Assembly (NCBI GenBank): GCA_001695595.3
Contig: MBPM02000013.1
Coordinates: 310,001 to 374,000, forward strand
Direction: 5' to 3'
Source: Plasmopara viticola
Lineage: Eukaryota; Oomycota; Peronosporomycetes; Peronosporales; Peronosporaceae
DNA: 64,000 nucleotides
The stretch's first letter is position 1, and every line of letters begins with the position of its first letter. A program made the translations under genes and the position numbers. This document shows positions 62,936-64,000 of this stretch, piece by piece. The notes below the pieces were generated by a model. It had not been told where the DNA came from, ran no database searches, and saw only the letters and a list, made by a program, of their open reading frames with translations.

Positions 62936-63449
62936 ATGACCAAGCCTAGGAGAAAGCCTCAATCACTACTACTGCTTCTTAAAAGTTTTGTGGGTTTACG
63001 TGTGCGTATTGAACTGAAGAATGACGTAATCGTGGAGGGAGTGGTGCAGGAAGTTGTTCGGGACATGGACTTTACGTTGCTGGACGCCTGCGAGATTAAG
63101 CCCGATGTAAGTCTGTCCCCACTTGCAAAAAACTTGATGATAAAAGTTATCTTTTATAATATTAGTATGCTTACAGGGTACTCAGTTAGAGCTAGAGGAG
63201 GTGTTTGTGATGGGAAAGACGGTATTGTACGTGCACATTCCTGACCGGATTAACATATCGCAGCACCTGCAACAATATGTGCGTCTGCTGTCAGAGCTTA
63301 AGACTCGATGTCATTCGAACGGCCTTATCATTAACCGGCTTTGCTTTTATGTTCGCATAGGCGCGGATAATTCGACAAAGTGCCACGATGTATACGCGAG
63401 CAAAGCGCTCGACCATCTCCTCACAATCAGGTCAATAAGTACGTGTTAA
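62936..63449 (+). CDS. LSM10: LSm10-like Sm-fold protein
   Basis: Two exons, 62936-63106 and 63177-63449, with a 70-bp intron; 147 aa from ATG 62936 (ATG 62897 is an alternative). The Sm1 motif spans LKSFVGLRVRIELKNDVIVE and VVRDMDFTLLDA. The spliced Sm2 motif reads LEEVFVMGKTVLYVHIPDRI, followed by NI. The Sm2 G-x-x-V-x-YVHIP-D pattern matches animal LSm10 (U7 snRNP) more closely than SmD1, which has a different residue series after the strand. Known role of LSm10: replaces SmD1 in the U7 Sm ring for histone pre-mRNA 3' processing. The C-terminal 60 residues are unlike the family and may include a mis-joined exon. Its stop lies 29 bp from the convergent CFAP57-like stop. Confidence 0.7.
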
Positions 63450-63478
63450 ACGAAGAAAACCCATTTGAGTGTATAGTA

Positions 63479-64000
63479 TTACACAGGCGGAAGGCGCAAT
63501 GCTTCTGGTGGAGACGGTTTTTTTGCGTACTGTTGATGCTGTTGCCTGTGCTGAGGAGAGGTGTTGGATCCAGCTAACGCAAATCCGCTCAGACTTTTTT
63601 GCAACTCGGCGAGACGGGCCTTAAGCTGCAGTATGTGCACTTTTTGCAGCTCTGCCTCGCGCACCTTTGCCTTGCGCTCACGAATCGCCTCGCTGTTAGT
63701 CGAGAATTTTTGGTTTGCTGGGCTAGCGCCAATCGAGACCGTGGATTTGTACTTGATTCCGCACACTTCCTGGGTCTGCATGCGCACGTTGTGAAACTCG
63801 CGCCGCAGCTCATTTACTTGTGTAGTGAGTACAGCATTTTCTCGCTGTAAACGATGCAACTCGCTTTCGCTTAGAGTCATGTCTTTAATGATTTTTCTTT
63901 TGAGCGACTCGACCTCCCTTTCGAGGTAATCACGCTGCCGATTGTACTCGGTCTGTGAACTAAGGACCTTTGCTTCGGGTGTAACACCATCTTCGTATTT
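63479..64000 (-). CDS. CFAP57: C-terminal coiled coil of a CFAP57/WDR65-like flagellar protein, partial
   Basis: The frame is open from the right edge to a stop at 63479, giving about 173 residues of the C-terminus. The coiled coil reads YNRQRDYLEREVESLKRKI, then ELHRLQRENAVLTTQVNELR. This resembles the end of CFAP57 (WDR65), where a similar 'R-D-L-E ... L-K-R-K ... ENxxL ... EINELRREL' pattern occurs. A second helix near KVHILQLKARLAELQKS and a Gln/Pro tail follow. CFAP57 is a WD-repeat plus coiled-coil protein of motile axonemes (inner dynein arm assembly). The diagnostic WD repeats lie outside the window, so the assignment is provisional. Confidence 0.55.
   Translation of the reverse strand, partial: KYEDGVTPEAKVLSSQTEYNRQRDYLEREVESLKRKIIKDMTLSESELHRLQRENAVLTTQVNELRREFHNVRMQTQEVCGIKYKSTVSIGASPANQKFSTNSEAIRERKAKVREAELQKVHILQLKARLAELQKSLSGFALAGSNTSPQHRQQHQQYAKKPSPPEALRLPPV

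Noticed and set aside
1..64000. Search for RXLR or Crinkler effectors, CRISPR arrays and prokaryotic-type operons
   Set aside because: No signal-peptide ORF with an RXLR-type motif and no LFLAK-type N-terminus were seen; intron-bearing genes show this is nuclear eukaryotic DNA.

Overview
This is a eukaryotic nuclear window, most likely from an oomycete (Peronosporales, Phytophthora or downy-mildew type). The evidence is a mix of compact genes with 50-100 bp GT-AG introns, tightly packed neighbouring pairs, moderate-to-low GC, a Cys/His-repeat protein of the kind oomycete annotations call 'WRKY19-like', and gene islands separated by kilobases of decayed LINE, SINE and LTR-element sequence. The right edge holds the C-terminus of a CFAP57-like axonemal protein. 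An intact flagellar gene would argue for a zoospore-forming species and against the non-flagellate downy mildews. The species assignment is inference.

Layout. 1-1641 (-): 5' part of a secreted M14 zinc carboxypeptidase. 1.8-13.6 kb: repeat-rich DNA with two large hairpins (1815-2038, 6349-6470), a decayed multicopy coding repeat (about 2820-4040) and a SINE with a 14-bp target-site duplication (13270-13622). 13.8-18.3 kb: a convergent pair, KICS2 (KICSTOR subunit, 8 exons, +) and MAEA/Gid9 (RING subunit of the CTLH/GID ubiquitin ligase, 2 exons, -). 18.3-23.8 kb: no gene, one old tRNA-derived SINE. 23.8-28.1 kb: a gene island with Pin1 (+) convergent on Noc4 (-), and Noc4 divergent from a 12-repeat zinc-binding protein (+). 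28.4-36.4 kb: a degraded minus-strand LINE with a gag-like ORF1 and an endonuclease/reverse-transcriptase ORF2, interrupted by another repeat and flanked by SINE sequences. 36.4-45.3 kb: no convincing gene. 45.3-47.3 kb: CCDC47 (12 exons). 47.3-54.2 kb: repeats, including a Ty3/gypsy integrase remnant. 54.3-59.6 kb: two unrecognised coiled-coil genes (-). 61.2-64 kb: a second copy of the first SINE family, a CENP-B-type DNA-binding protein (-), an LSm10-like Sm protein (+) and the CFAP57-like C-terminus (-).

The genes form conserved eukaryotic housekeeping modules: TORC1 nutrient signalling (KICS2), ubiquitin ligase (MAEA), prolyl isomerisation (Pin1), 40S ribosome biogenesis (Noc4), ER membrane-protein insertion (CCDC47) and Sm-class RNP (LSm10). 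I see no operon-like or defence-like system and no clear RXLR or Crinkler effector. The most notable items are the KICS2 and LSm10-like genes in a non-animal lineage, the perfectly regular 24-residue zinc-repeat protein, and two SINE families with target-site duplications. Exon coordinates were worked out by hand from splice signals and reading-frame continuity, so they should be treated as models.
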